Positions 26,998 through 35,372 of a stretch of DNA of 64,000 nucleotides are shown one piece after another. The number at the start of each line of letters is the position of its first letter. Position 1 is the first letter of the stretch. Below the pieces are notes generated by a model. The model was not told the origin of the DNA and searched no databases. It was given only the letters and a program-made list of their open reading frames with translations. Both the position numbers and the translations under genes were made by a program. This stretch comes from Bacillus sp. DNRA2 (lineage in GTDB: Bacteria; Bacillota; Bacilli; Bacillales; Cytobacillaceae). The stretch lies in assembly GCF_012843265.1 (NCBI RefSeq), contig NZ_JABAIT010000003.1, positions 1-64,000 on the forward strand, in the 5' to 3' direction.

Positions 26998-27819
26998 ATG
27001 GAACCTTTTATTTTAAAAGGAACATCTTTTTTTGAAATAGAAGAATGGACAAAAGCACATCCGGATTTAGTCGCGGGTTTTACAACGAAGCATGGGGGAG
27101 TTAGTACAGCCCCGTTTGCTTCGTTGAATTTTGGTTTTCATGTTGGCGACAACCCCGAGAAAGTATGTGAAAATCGGTCAAGTTTGGCTGCGCAAATTAA
27201 TTTTCCACTGCAGCAGTGGGTTTGTGCAGAACAGACCCATGAAACAAATATCCGCAAGGTGACAAAGGCTGACTGTGGCAAAGGGGCACTTGCCTATGAT
27301 GATGCTTTTAAAAAAACAGATGGCTTTTATACAACGGAATCGGGTATCTTATTAACACTTGCCTATGCAGATTGTGTTCCGCTATATTTTTTTGCCCCGA
27401 AACAGCGAGTGATTGGAGTGGCTCACGCTGGTTGGAAAGGAACAGTAGCTGGCATTGCAATAGATATGATCTCAATGCTCCAAACCAATGAATGGATCAA
27501 TCCAGATGAGGTTGAGGTTGTAATTGGGCCTTCGATTTGTGGGAATTGTTATATCGTTGATGAGCCTGTCATTGCCCATTTGCAAAATAAGCTAGAAGCT
27601 GTCGAAGAAAAGCCGTATAATTTAATAGGAGACAATCAATATCAACTAAACTTGCGTGAAGTGAACCAATTATTATTAATAAGTGCTGGTGTACACGCAG
27701 ATAAGATAAAACAGACTAAATTTTGTACAAGTTGTCATTGGGATGCCTTTTTCTCGCATCGCAAGGATGGCGGGAAAACAGGAAGAATGATAAGTTTTAT
27801 TGGCTGGAAGGAGGACTAG
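26998..27819 (+). CDS. pgeF: Peptidoglycan editing factor PgeF (YlmD, YfiH/LACC1 family)
   Basis: 273 aa. Family motifs include AGFTTKHGGVSTAPFASLNFGFHVGDN, LTLAYADCVPLYFF, the metal-binding HAGWKGTVAGI and the C-terminal CTSCHWDAFFSHRKDGGKTGRM. The zinc-site His and Cys residues are present. Homologues have purine-nucleoside phosphorylase/oxidoreductase activity, and E. coli YfiH corrects L-Ser misincorporation into peptidoglycan; which applies here is not known. Located between ylmC and ylmE as in B. subtilis. Confidence 0.88.
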   Translation: MEPFILKGTSFFEIEEWTKAHPDLVAGFTTKHGGVSTAPFASLNFGFHVGDNPEKVCENRSSLAAQINFPLQQWVCAEQTHETNIRKVTKADCGKGALAYDDAFKKTDGFYTTESGILLTLAYADCVPLYFFAPKQRVIGVAHAGWKGTVAGIAIDMISMLQTNEWINPDEVEVVIGPSICGNCYIVDEPVIAHLQNKLEAVEEKPYNLIGDNQYQLNLREVNQLLLISAGVHADKIKQTKFCTSCHWDAFFSHRKDGGKTGRMISFIGWKED

Positions 27820-27827
27820 CGTTTGAG

Positions 27828-28517
27828 ATGAACGTTTCAGCAAATTTACATGAAATCCAGCAAAAGATAACCTCAGCGTGTGAAAAATCAGGCCGAAAGC
27901 CATCTGATATTAAAATTATTGCCGTAACTAAATATGTTAGTATAAAGCGAGCTCAAGAGGCATTGGAAGCTGGTGTGACACATTTAGGGGAAAATCGGGA
28001 TGAAGGCTTGCTTCATAAGTGGGCTGTCCTCGAGGACAAGCCTATCTGGCATTTTATCGGTACCTTGCAAACGCGAAAAGTAAAAAACGTGATTGATAAG
28101 GTCGACTATATTCATTCTCTTGATCGGCTGTCACTAGCTGCCGAAATAGACAAACGAGCGACCAAGCCAATCAATTGTTTTGTGCAGGTTAACACCTCCG
28201 GGGAACAATCAAAGCACGGACTTACTCCAAATGAGGCGATTGAGTTTGTTAAGTCACTAAAGGAATATCCTCGTGTTGTTGTAGCTGGTCTAATGACGAT
28301 GGCACCGAATACTGATGATGAAATCATATTACGCAACTGTTTTCGGAATTTACGAAAGCTAAAAGAAGCGATTATCGAATTGAACCTCGATAACGCTCCG
28401 TGCCAGGAGCTTTCGATGGGGATGTCAAATGATTATGAAATTGCTGTTGAAGAAGGTGCGACTATCGTTCGAATCGGCACTGCATTAGTGGGAAATGAAA
28501 CCGAGGAGGTGAACTAA
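27828..28517 (+). CDS. ylmE: YggS family PLP homeostasis protein (YlmE)
   Basis: 229 aa from ATG 27828 (B. subtilis 230). The frame is open from 27723 inside pgeF, but [22 protein letters not shown] aligns with the family start. A single TIM-barrel alanine-racemase-like N domain; Lys35 in IIAVTKYVS is the PLP lysine. [44 protein letters not shown]-type C-terminal signature is intact. Members buffer free PLP and affect amino-acid pools. Stops one base before sepF. Confidence 0.92.
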   Translation: [229 protein letters not shown]

Positions 28518-28518
28518 G

Positions 28519-28962
28519 ATGAGCATTAAGTCAAAACTTAAAACATTCTTTTTCTTAGATGATGAGGATTATGATTACGAAGAGGTTGAGCAAACTGAAA
28601 TTCAGGAGCCAAGACGCGAAATAAAGCACCAGTCCCAATCCGTTTCCAAGCAAAATGTTGTCAGTCTGCAAAGTGTTCAGAAATCTTCTAAGCTTATCTT
28701 GTGTGAACCTCGTGTTTACGCAGAAGCACAGGAAATTGCCGATCATTTAAAAAATCGTCGCTCTGTTGTTGTTAATCTTCAACGAAGTGATTCCAATCAT
28801 GCTAGACAAATTGTTGATTTTTTAAGCGGCACTGTTTATGCAATTGGCGGCGAGATTTCAAAAATTGGTGCTGAAATTTTTCTGTGTACTCCGGATAATG
28901 TAGAGGTTTCTGGAAATATTACCGAATTTCTTCAAGATAATGACTTTCACAATATGAGGTGA
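28519..28962 (+). CDS. sepF: Cell division protein SepF
   Basis: 147 aa. N-terminal amphipathic membrane helix MSIKSKLKTFFF, an acidic and Gln-rich linker (residues 13-55), and the C-terminal SepF domain with ILCEPRVYAEAQEIADHLKNRRSVVVNLQRS and RQIVDFLSGTVYAIGGEISKIG. Forms rings that organise FtsZ bundles and bind the FtsZ C-terminal peptide. Ribosome-binding site GAGGTG overlaps the end of ylmE. Confidence 0.95.
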   Translation: MSIKSKLKTFFFLDDEDYDYEEVEQTEIQEPRREIKHQSQSVSKQNVVSLQSVQKSSKLILCEPRVYAEAQEIADHLKNRRSVVVNLQRSDSNHARQIVDFLSGTVYAIGGEISKIGAEIFLCTPDNVEVSGNITEFLQDNDFHNMR

Positions 28963-28969
28963 TGAATGA

Positions 28970-29233
28970 ATGGGTTTTGTTGTTGATGTACTTGGACAAA
29001 TTATTCAGATATATTCATGGGCGCTAATTATTTATATTTTAATGTCATGGTTCCCAAATGCGCGCGATACTGGGATTGGAAGGTTTTTAACAAATATTTG
29101 TGAACCGTATCTAGAACCATTCCGCCGGATTATACCGCCGCTTGGGATGATCGATATTTCACCAATCGTAGCAATTCTAGTGCTTCGCTTTGCAACAAGC
29201 GGATTATATCAACTATTTGCTTGGCTAGCCTAA
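28970..29233 (+). CDS. ylmG: YggT family membrane protein (YlmG)
   Basis: 87 aa with two membrane helices (about 5-25 and 62-85) and the family segment [36 protein letters not shown] between them. Linked to sepF in Firmicutes, cyanobacteria and plastid lineages; role possibly in division or membrane protein distribution, not established. GAGGTGATGA supplies the ribosome-binding site. A terminator follows. Confidence 0.92.
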   Translation: MGFVVDVLGQIIQIYSWALIIYILMSWFPNARDTGIGRFLTNICEPYLEPFRRIIPPLGMIDISPIVAILVLRFATSGLYQLFAWLA

Positions 29234-29235
29234 TG

Positions 29236-29270
29236 AAAAAGGCTCTCCACTTTTGAGTAGAGCCTTTTTT
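29236..29270 (+). terminator. Terminator after ylmG
   Basis: AAAAAGGCTCT (29236-29246) pairs with AGAGCCTTTTT (from 29259), loop CCACTTTTGAGT, with the 3' arm running into a six-T tract. Confidence 0.85.
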
Positions 29271-29297
29271 CTCGTTTTTGAGGCGGAAAAATGAAAT

Positions 29298-29320
29298 AGT
29301 TGATTGGAACGGAGATCAAC
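29298..29320. repeat. Short remnant of a dispersed Bacillus element
   Basis: AGTTGATTGGAACGGAGATC followed by AACT. AGTTGAT and ATCAACT at its ends are exact inverted repeats. A near copy (GTTGATTGGAGCGGA) begins at 31107. Both look like end-to-end collapsed copies of an interspersed Bacillus repeat that starts GTTGATTGGAGCGGA and ends GGAGCGGAAATCAAC, as I remember it. Confidence 0.45.
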
Positions 29321-29347
29321 TTATATGTAAGAAAAAAGGGTGCTTTC

Positions 29348-30121
29348 ATGAATATTTATCAGCATTTTCGACCGGAAGAACGGGAATTCATTGATCAAGT
29401 TGTCGATTGGAAGGACTATGTTGAGACTACCTATGCCCCGAAGCTAACTGACTTTTTAGATCCGCGAGAACAACAAATTATCAAAACGATTATTGGTGAA
29501 CATGGTGATGTTACAGTATCATTCTTTGGAGGAGCAGAAAATAATGAACGAAAGCGTGGTATTCTTGCGCCTGATTACTTTCATGCTGCTCATGATGATT
29601 TCAAAGTGGTGCTATATGAGATTGACTATCCTGTAAAATTTGTCACGATTGAACATCGCCAGGTACTAGGGTCGTTAATGTCGTTAGGTTTAAAACGGGG
29701 CAAGTATGGCGATATTTTGTTTCATGGAGATACTGTTCAATTTTTTGTAACAAAAGAAATAAGCGATTTTATCGAAATGGAATTAAAATCGATTGGTAGA
29801 GCTCAAATCCGTTTGCAGGAATTGCCTTTAGATCAAGCAATCACTGTTGCTGATTCTTGGCAGGATCATTCTGTTACAAGTTCGTCCATGCGCCTAGATA
29901 CAATCATTTCGTCAATCTATCCAATTTCTCGGCAAAAAGCACAATTGTTAATTGGTCAAGGCTTAGTCAAAGTAAACTGGACCGTGATAGAATCTGTTTC
30001 GTTTGAATGTGGCGAAGGAGATACTTTGTCGGTGCGAGGCTACGGACGGGTTAAGATAGCTGCGATAGAGGGTAAGACAAAAAAGGACAAATGGCGAATT
30101 TTAGCGAAACTACAAAAATAA
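29348..30121 (+). CDS. ylmH: YlmH, S4-domain RNA-binding protein
   Basis: 257 aa from ATG 29348, the B. subtilis length; the frame is open from 29300, but MNIYQHFRPEEREFIDQVVDW is the family start and AAGGGTG lies upstream. N-terminal YlmH-specific domain, then an S4 domain (about 180-240, RLDTIISSIYPISRQKAQLLIGQGLVKVN). B. subtilis YlmH (RqcP2 family) binds stalled 50S subunits carrying peptidyl-tRNA in ribosome quality control, which is notable because rqcH is also in this window. Confidence 0.92.
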   Translation: MNIYQHFRPEEREFIDQVVDWKDYVETTYAPKLTDFLDPREQQIIKTIIGEHGDVTVSFFGGAENNERKRGILAPDYFHAAHDDFKVVLYEIDYPVKFVTIEHRQVLGSLMSLGLKRGKYGDILFHGDTVQFFVTKEISDFIEMELKSIGRAQIRLQELPLDQAITVADSWQDHSVTSSSMRLDTIISSIYPISRQKAQLLIGQGLVKVNWTVIESVSFECGEGDTLSVRGYGRVKIAAIEGKTKKDKWRILAKLQK

Positions 30122-30202
30122 ATTTAGATGTTTAAGAAGGATTATAAAGGGTACTGTCGAATATTTGAATATACATACGAGTCTTGATTTGGAGGTGGCG
30201 TT

Positions 30203-30718
30203 ATGCCGTTAACACCGTTAGATATACACAATAAAGAATTCAGCAAGGGATTTCGAGGCTATGATGAAGATGAAGTAAACGAATTCCTTGACCAAGTCAT
30301 CAAAGATTATGAATTATTAATCCGCGAAAAGAAGGAATTAGAAGAAAGATTAAAAGACCAAACTGAAAGGCTAGGTCATTTTTCAAGTATCGAAGAGACC
30401 TTAAATAAATCGATTGTGATTGCGCAGGAAGCTGGCGAAGAAGTGAGACGTAATGCTCAAAAAGAAGCTAAGCTAATTATTAAAGAGGCTGAAAAAAATG
30501 CCGATCGCATCGTTAACGAGTCATTAACAAAGGCAAGAAAAATTGCCTTGGAAATAGAGGATTTGAAAAAACAATCTAAAGTTTTCCGCACTCGTTTTAA
30601 AATGCTGATTGAAGCTCAGTTGGATTTATTAAACAATGATGATTGGGATCATTTATTACAATATGAATTAGACGCAGCAGAATTGAAGGCTGCTTCTGAA
30701 GAAGATTCTTTGGCTTAA
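30203..30718 (+). CDS. divIVA: Septum and pole placement protein DivIVA
   Basis: 171 aa (B. subtilis 164). N-terminal lipid-binding domain with Phe17-Arg18 in the KGFRGYDEDEVNEFLDQV segment, which inserts into strongly curved membranes. Two long coiled-coil segments (about 28-60 and 70-140) form the tetramer, with an acidic C-terminus. Recruits MinJ in the family, and RacA for chromosome anchoring during sporulation. GGAGGTGGCG ribosome-binding site before ATG 30203. Confidence 0.96.
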   Translation: MPLTPLDIHNKEFSKGFRGYDEDEVNEFLDQVIKDYELLIREKKELEERLKDQTERLGHFSSIEETLNKSIVIAQEAGEEVRRNAQKEAKLIIKEAEKNADRIVNESLTKARKIALEIEDLKKQSKVFRTRFKMLIEAQLDLLNNDDWDHLLQYELDAAELKAASEEDSLA

Positions 30719-30723
30719 GATAA

Positions 30724-30766
30724 AGCTTCAGTGGCTTATGACCCCGAGCTCCTAGCCACTGAAGCT
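30724..30766 (+). terminator. Strong hairpin after divIVA without a U-tract
   Basis: AGCTTCAGTGGCT (30724-30736) pairs perfectly with AGCCACTGAAGCT (30754-30766), 13 bp, around a 17-nt loop. It is followed by AGAATAACTTGACT, so no U-run. It may protect the divIVA mRNA 3' end or be a non-canonical terminator. The ileS promoter starts 9 nt later. Confidence 0.55.
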
Positions 30767-30774
30767 AGAATAAC

Positions 30775-30804
30775 TTGACTAAATAAAGTCAAATCGCATA
30801 TAAT
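30775..30804 (+). promoter_or_regulatory. Sigma-A promoter of the ileS T-box transcript
   Basis: TTGACT (30775-30780), an 18-nt spacer and consensus TATAAT (30799-30804). Transcription would start near 30811, leaving a leader of about 355 nt before ileS. Confidence 0.85.
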
Positions 30805-30810
30805 GTCATC

Positions 30811-31096
30811 ACAAAAGAATCTTAATATTTATTGACGATGATAGGGACAGTACGTTTTTTCATAAACTTTTAATAGCGAACCGGGGACGGTGCAAGCCCG
30901 GGAAAGTTGAAAATTCGAAAAATCACCCTTGAGTTCCAAGTTGAAAGCTATTTTTATAGTCTAAGTAAGCTATGGCGTACATTCACGTTACGAATAACTA
31001 GTGGACAGCAAACGTATTACGCTGTCAATTAGGGTGGTACCGCGGGAATCAAAAACCTTCTCGTCCCTTTCTTTGAGGGACGAGAAGGTTTTTTTA
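30811..31096 (+). ncRNA. T-box riboswitch (isoleucine-specific) leader of ileS
   Basis: The invariant T-box AGGGTGGTACCGCG is at 31031-31044. Its TGGT (31035-31038) pairs with the ACCA end of uncharged tRNA, fitting the A discriminator of tRNA-Ile. A specifier codon ATC followed by A sits at 30922-30924 in the presumed stem I specifier loop (GAAAAATCACC), and GACAGTA (30847-30853) matches the AGTA box. The terminator is a 15-bp stem, AACCTTCTCGTCCCT (31054-31068) with AGGGACGAGAAGGTT (31076-31090), then a T-run. Uncharged tRNA-Ile binding would favour the antiterminator and switch on ileS. Confidence 0.92.
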
Positions 31097-31106
31097 TTTG
31101 TTTTAA

Positions 31107-31130
31107 AGTTGATTGGAGCGGAAAACAACC
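31107..31130. repeat. Second short remnant of the dispersed Bacillus element
   Basis: GTTGATTGGAGCGGAAAACA followed by ACC, differing by one base in its first 15 from the copy at 29299. It lies between the T-box terminator and the ileS ribosome-binding site. Confidence 0.45.
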
Positions 31131-31166
31131 TTAAATATCGAAATAAATTCCATAGGAGGAAAAGAA

Positions 31167-33926
31167 ATGGAGTATAAAGATACATTATTAATGCCGCAAA
31201 CGGAGTTTCCAATGCGCGGAAACCTTCCGAAACGCGAGCCGGACATGCAAGCAAAATGGGCAGAAATCGACATCTATAAAAAGGTTCAGGAACGAACAAA
31301 GGGAAGACCAATGTTTGTTTTGCATGACGGACCTCCATATGCAAACGGCGATATCCACATGGGCCATGCCTTAAACAAAATCCTTAAAGATTTTATCGTC
31401 CGTTACAAATCAATGAGTGGCTTCCAAGCTCCTTATGTTCCAGGCTGGGATACGCACGGTTTACCGATTGAACAGGCATTAACAAACAAAGGCGTAAAGC
31501 GGAAGGAAATGAGCGTTGCTGAGTTCCGTAAGCTATGTGAGCAATATGCTTATGAGCAAATCGAAAACCAACGTGAACAATTTAAGCGTCTCGGTGTTCG
31601 AGGTGATTGGGATAATCCATACATCACCTTAAAGCCTGAATACGAAGCACAACAAATTAAAGTGTTTGGCGAAATGGCGAAGAAGGGCTATATTTACAAA
31701 GGTCTTAAGCCTGTTTATTGGTCTCCATCCAGTGAATCAGCCTTGGCTGAAGCGGAAATTGAGTATCAAGACAAACGCTCAGCATCTATTTATGTAGCGT
31801 TTAACGTAAAAGACGGTAAAGGTGTTTTAGATAGCGATACGAAAATCATCATCTGGACAACAACTCCATGGACCATTCCAGCCAACCTCGGTATCTCTGT
31901 TCACCCTGAGTTAACATACGTGGTGGTTGAAGTTGAAGGTAATAAATATGTAGTAGCTGAAGCATTACTTGAGGCAGTTACGAACGAAATCGGCTGGGAA
32001 AACCCAACTGTTGTTAAAAAAGTTCAAGGTAGCGAGTTAGAATACATCGTAGCATTACATCCAATCTACGGTCGTGAATCTCTTGTTATGCTTGGTGAAC
32101 ACGTAACAACCGATGCCGGTACTGGCTGCGTTCACACTGCACCTGGTCACGGGGAAGACGACTTCCACGTTGGTCAAAAATACGGCCTAGATGTATTGAA
32201 TCCTGTTGATGATAAGGGGCATATGACTCATGAAGCGCCAGGGTTTGAAGGGTTATTTTATGAAAATGCAAATAAGCCGATCACTGAAAAGCTTGAGGAA
32301 AATGGGGCATTATTGAAGCTTTCATTTATTACACACTCCTATCCACATGATTGGAGAACGAAAAAGCCAGTTATTTTCCGGGCAACTGCACAGTGGTTTG
32401 CTTCCATTAAGGATTTCCGTAATGAACTTCTTGAAGCAGTTAAAGAAACGAAATGGGTTCCAGAGTGGGGCGAAACTCGTTTATTTAACATGGTACGTGA
32501 CCGTGGTGATTGGTGTATCTCTCGTCAGCGTGCATGGGGTGTGCCAATTCCGGTCTTCTATGCAGAAAATGGTGAAGCGATTATTACCGATGAAACGATT
32601 GCTCATGTATCTATGTTATTCCGTGAAAATGGTTCAAATATTTGGTTTGAGCGTGAAGCAAAAGACTTACTTCCTGAAGGATTTACACATCCTGGCAGCC
32701 CGAATGGTGAATTTACGAAAGAAACGGATATCATGGATGTTTGGTTCGATTCTGGTTCGTCTCACCAAGCTGTATTGGAAGAGCGCGAAGACTTGCAGCG
32801 TCCAGCAGATCTGTATTTAGAAGGCTCAGACCAATACCGCGGCTGGTTTAACTCTTCCTTATCAACAGGTGTTGCTGTAACTGGCAAAGCTCCATATAAA
32901 GGAGTATTAAGCCACGGCTTTGCACTTGATGGTGAAGGTAGAAAAATGAGTAAATCTATCGGTAACGTTGTTGTCCCTGCAAAGGTTATGCAGCAATTAG
33001 GTGCTGACATCCTTCGTCTATGGGTAGCTTCAGTAGATTATCAAGCGGATGTTCGTGTGTCTGATGCGATTTTGAAACAGGTTGCTGAAGTGTATCGTAA
33101 GATCCGTAATACATTCCGTTTCTTGCTTGGAAATCTTGCTGATTTTAATGCGGAGACTGATGCAGTTGCTTTCGACCAACTTCGTGAAGTGGATCAATTT
33201 ATGCTGGTCAAACTTAACAAAGTGATTAAATCCGTTCGTGAGTCATATGAAAATTATGAATTTGCGACAATCTACCATGCAGTTAATAATTTCTGTACAT
33301 TAGATTTGAGCTCATTCTATTTAGATTTTGCAAAAGACGTACTTTATATTGAATCAACTGATAATCGAGAGCGTCGCTCGATTCAAACTGTTTTACATGA
33401 AAGCTTAATCGCATTGGTGAAGCTAGTAACTCCAATTCTTCCTCATACTGCTGATGAGGTATGGGGCTATATTCCAACTGCGAAAGAAGAAAGTGTTCAG
33501 TTAACTGATCTACCTGAGTATCAGGAGCTTCCAAACGCTGCTGCGCTTGAGGAAAAATGGTCATTGTTTATGAAGCTTCGCGATGATGTACTGAAGGCAT
33601 TGGAAGAGGCTCGTAATGAAAAGGTAATCGGAAAATCCTTAACAGCAAAGGTAACGCTTTATGTTAACGATGCAACAAGAGAATTGCTCGATTCGATTGA
33701 TGAGAATCTCACGCAGCTCTTCATCGTGTCTGGATTTGAGGTTGCCGGTACTTACGGTGATGCCCCTGAAAATGCGGTGAAGCTAGACAACGCAGCAATT
33801 GTCGTGACAAAGGCTGAAGGCGAAACTTGTGAACGCTGTTGGATTGTCACAACTGAGGTTGGTCAGGATACAGAGCATCCAACCCTTTGCCCACGCTGTG
33901 CAACTGTCGTAAAAGAAAATTATTAA
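31167..33926 (+). CDS. ileS: Isoleucyl-tRNA synthetase
   Basis: 919 aa from ATG 31167 (B. subtilis 921), with AGGAGG upstream; an earlier in-frame start at 31113 lies before that site and is rejected. Class I synthetase: HMGH at 64-67 (HIGH box), the CP1 editing domain (about 190-400, with [13 protein letters not shown]), KMSKS at 593-597, anticodon-binding domain, and a C-terminal zinc site Cys888, Cys891, Cys908, Cys911. Charges tRNA-Ile and edits valine. Bacterial (mupirocin-sensitive-type) architecture. Controlled by the T-box leader. Confidence 0.98.
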   Translation: MEYKDTLLMPQTEFPMRGNLPKREPDMQAKWAEIDIYKKVQERTKGRPMFVLHDGPPYANGDIHMGHALNKILKDFIVRYKSMSGFQAPYVPGWDTHGLPIEQALTNKGVKRKEMSVAEFRKLCEQYAYEQIENQREQFKRLGVRGDWDNPYITLKPEYEAQQIKVFGEMAKKGYIYKGLKPVYWSPSSESALAEAEIEYQDKRSASIYVAFNVKDGKGVLDSDTKIIIWTTTPWTIPANLGISVHPELTYVVVEVEGNKYVVAEALLEAVTNEIGWENPTVVKKVQGSELEYIVALHPIYGRESLVMLGEHVTTDAGTGCVHTAPGHGEDDFHVGQKYGLDVLNPVDDKGHMTHEAPGFEGLFYENANKPITEKLEENGALLKLSFITHSYPHDWRTKKPVIFRATAQWFASIKDFRNELLEAVKETKWVPEWGETRLFNMVRDRGDWCISRQRAWGVPIPVFYAENGEAIITDETIAHVSMLFRENGSNIWFEREAKDLLPEGFTHPGSPNGEFTKETDIMDVWFDSGSSHQAVLEEREDLQRPADLYLEGSDQYRGWFNSSLSTGVAVTGKAPYKGVLSHGFALDGEGRKMSKSIGNVVVPAKVMQQLGADILRLWVASVDYQADVRVSDAILKQVAEVYRKIRNTFRFLLGNLADFNAETDAVAFDQLREVDQFMLVKLNKVIKSVRESYENYEFATIYHAVNNFCTLDLSSFYLDFAKDVLYIESTDNRERRSIQTVLHESLIALVKLVTPILPHTADEVWGYIPTAKEESVQLTDLPEYQELPNAAALEEKWSLFMKLRDDVLKALEEARNEKVIGKSLTAKVTLYVNDATRELLDSIDENLTQLFIVSGFEVAGTYGDAPENAVKLDNAAIVVTKAEGETCERCWIVTTEVGQDTEHPTLCPRCATVVKENY

Positions 33927-33945
33927 GCTTGATTTTTGATGAGTG

Positions 33946-33980
33946 AGAGGCTAACCGAAATTTTGGTTAGCCTCTTTTTA
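33946..33980 (+). terminator. Terminator after ileS
   Basis: AGAGGCTAACC (33946-33956), loop GAAATTTT and GGTTAGCCTCT (33965-33975) with TTTTA following. An 11-bp perfect stem. Confidence 0.85.
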
Positions 33981-34097
33981 TTTGTTTGGTTGTTTTCGAA
34001 TAGAATGTAGCTTTTTAGCGTTCAAGGTAAAACACTTTGAACATGATTAGGATAACCACAGGATAAATGACCGTTGCTTATTATTCTTCTGTTTCTA

Positions 34098-34277
34098 GCG
34101 GACACAGAGTACCTTATTTGCAGTAAAATCCTTGATTTGAAAGATTTGCGGACATCAGATACCTTATTTAGCCAAAATCTTGAAAGTTAGACAGTGATTA
34201 GGGCAAATAGAGGATTCAATGTCCGGTTACATCTCGAAAATACTGTTATTAGCACAAATAAAGGATTCAATGTCCGC
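34098..34277. repeat. Two direct plus two inverted copies of a 24-26-nt repeat
   Basis: Copies A (from 34098) and B (from 34148) read GCGGACA, then TACCTTATTT, at a 50-nt period. Copies C (34203-34226) and D (34252-34277) are on the opposite strand, GCAAATAGAGGATTCAATG and CAAATAAAGGATTCAATG each followed by TCCG, at a 51-nt period. Together they form a four-copy head-to-head block that could fold into a long imperfect hairpin. It occupies most of the 595-nt gap between ileS and the ylyA-like gene; the rest of that gap (34278-34521) shows nothing I can support. Confidence 0.75.
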
Positions 34278-34521
34278 TAATTATTGTATCCAACCATCTT
34301 CACCCAAAACACAACATTCTTTTACAATAGAGCCATTTGTTTTGCAAACGATAGGTGTATTGGTAACAAAACGAGGGGAGGGGCGGTTGGAACTGTACAC
34401 CACGACATATCCACCGTTTTCCACTTCCGCTAATCTTTGTGGCATTTGACAATAGTTTAAATGCGTTCAGTCCTCCAAAAAAGCCATAATAAAAGCAAAT
34501 GAGCTAATCGGAGGGATTGAT

Positions 34522-34812
34522 ATGGAAGCGAACATGGCACAGCTTTATTCCGAACTCCGTAAAACAAGTGATGAATTATTAACCAGAATGACAAGTCAAA
34601 ATGGCTCGCCACAAATTCAGGCGATATTAAAAGAAGAGCTAGCGGACATTGAAACCGCCATGAATAAAATTAAAACTGGTGAATTTGGTAAGTGTGAAAT
34701 TTCAGGGGAGATGATCCCCCTTGAGGTTCTGAGAATGATGCCAACCATCAAAACAATCAAGGATATTGACAGCATCAACAGCTTTTTTCGAAAACCGTTT
34801 AACACAATTTGA
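34522..34812 (+). CDS. YlyA-like protein, degenerate DksA/TraR family
   Basis: 96 aa. Helical N-terminus (LYSELRKTSDELLTRM, ILKEELADIETAMNKIKTGEFG) followed by GKCEISGEMIPLEVLRMMPTIKTI. This has the layout of DksA/TraR proteins, whose motif is CE.CGEPIP..RL...P. Only Cys58 of the four zinc ligands remains, so a zinc finger cannot form. The place between ileS and lspA is that of B. subtilis ylyA, which encodes an RNA-polymerase-binding modulator of sigma-G genes. Ribosome-binding site CGGAGGG. Assignment by position and weak similarity. Confidence 0.65.
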   Translation: MEANMAQLYSELRKTSDELLTRMTSQNGSPQIQAILKEELADIETAMNKIKTGEFGKCEISGEMIPLEVLRMMPTIKTIKDIDSINSFFRKPFNTI

Positions 34813-34886
34813 AAAAAATATCGTTTTCGTCTGGAGTATGCTAAAATGCAAAGGTATATATTTGTCTAAAGTTGGGGGTTACCTTT

Positions 34887-35360
34887 GTGTTTTATTACAT
34901 AATTGCGTTTTTTGTGATTTTGCTTGATCAATTTACAAAGTGGTTAATTGTGAAAAATCTTGAGCTTGGAGAGAGTATCACGATAATCGATCAGTATCTT
35001 TATATCACCTCGCATCGAAATCGTGGGGCAGCCTGGGGAATATTACAAGGTCAAATGTGGTTTTTTTATATAATAACAGTGATTGTGATAATCGGAATAA
35101 TTGTTTACATTCAAAAGGTTATTAAAAATAAAAATAGACTTACGGGTATTTCACTTGCGTTAATGCTAGGTGGTGCAATTGGTAACTTTATCGACCGTGT
35201 TGCACGCAAAGAAGTAGTCGACTTTATCAACACGTATATATTTGAATATGACTTCCCGGTATTTAATATCGCTGATTCAGCATTGGTCATTGGGGTTATA
35301 TTACTCATGATTCAAATGCTATTGGAAGAAAGACAGATGAAGCGAACAAAAGAGAACTAA
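34887..35360 (+). CDS. lspA: Lipoprotein signal peptidase LspA (signal peptidase II)
   Basis: 157 aa from GTG 34887 (B. subtilis 154); TTG 34872 is in frame but lies before the GGGGG ribosome-binding site. Four membrane helices. Conserved blocks DQFTKWLIV (about 13-21), [31 protein letters not shown] with the first catalytic Asp, and [15 protein letters not shown] with the second. Cleaves prolipoprotein signal peptides in the membrane. Confidence 0.96.
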   Translation: MFYYIIAFFVILLDQFTKWLIVKNLELGESITIIDQYLYITSHRNRGAAWGILQGQMWFFYIITVIVIIGIIVYIQKVIKNKNRLTGISLALMLGGAIGNFIDRVARKEVVDFINTYIFEYDFPVFNIADSALVIGVILLMIQMLLEERQMKRTKEN

Positions 35361-35372
35361 AGGAGCAAATGA

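Noticed and set aside
34219-34449. 76-codon frame in the ileS-ylyA gap
   Set aside because: It runs through the inverted repeat copies, lacks a ribosome-binding site and has no recognisable features.
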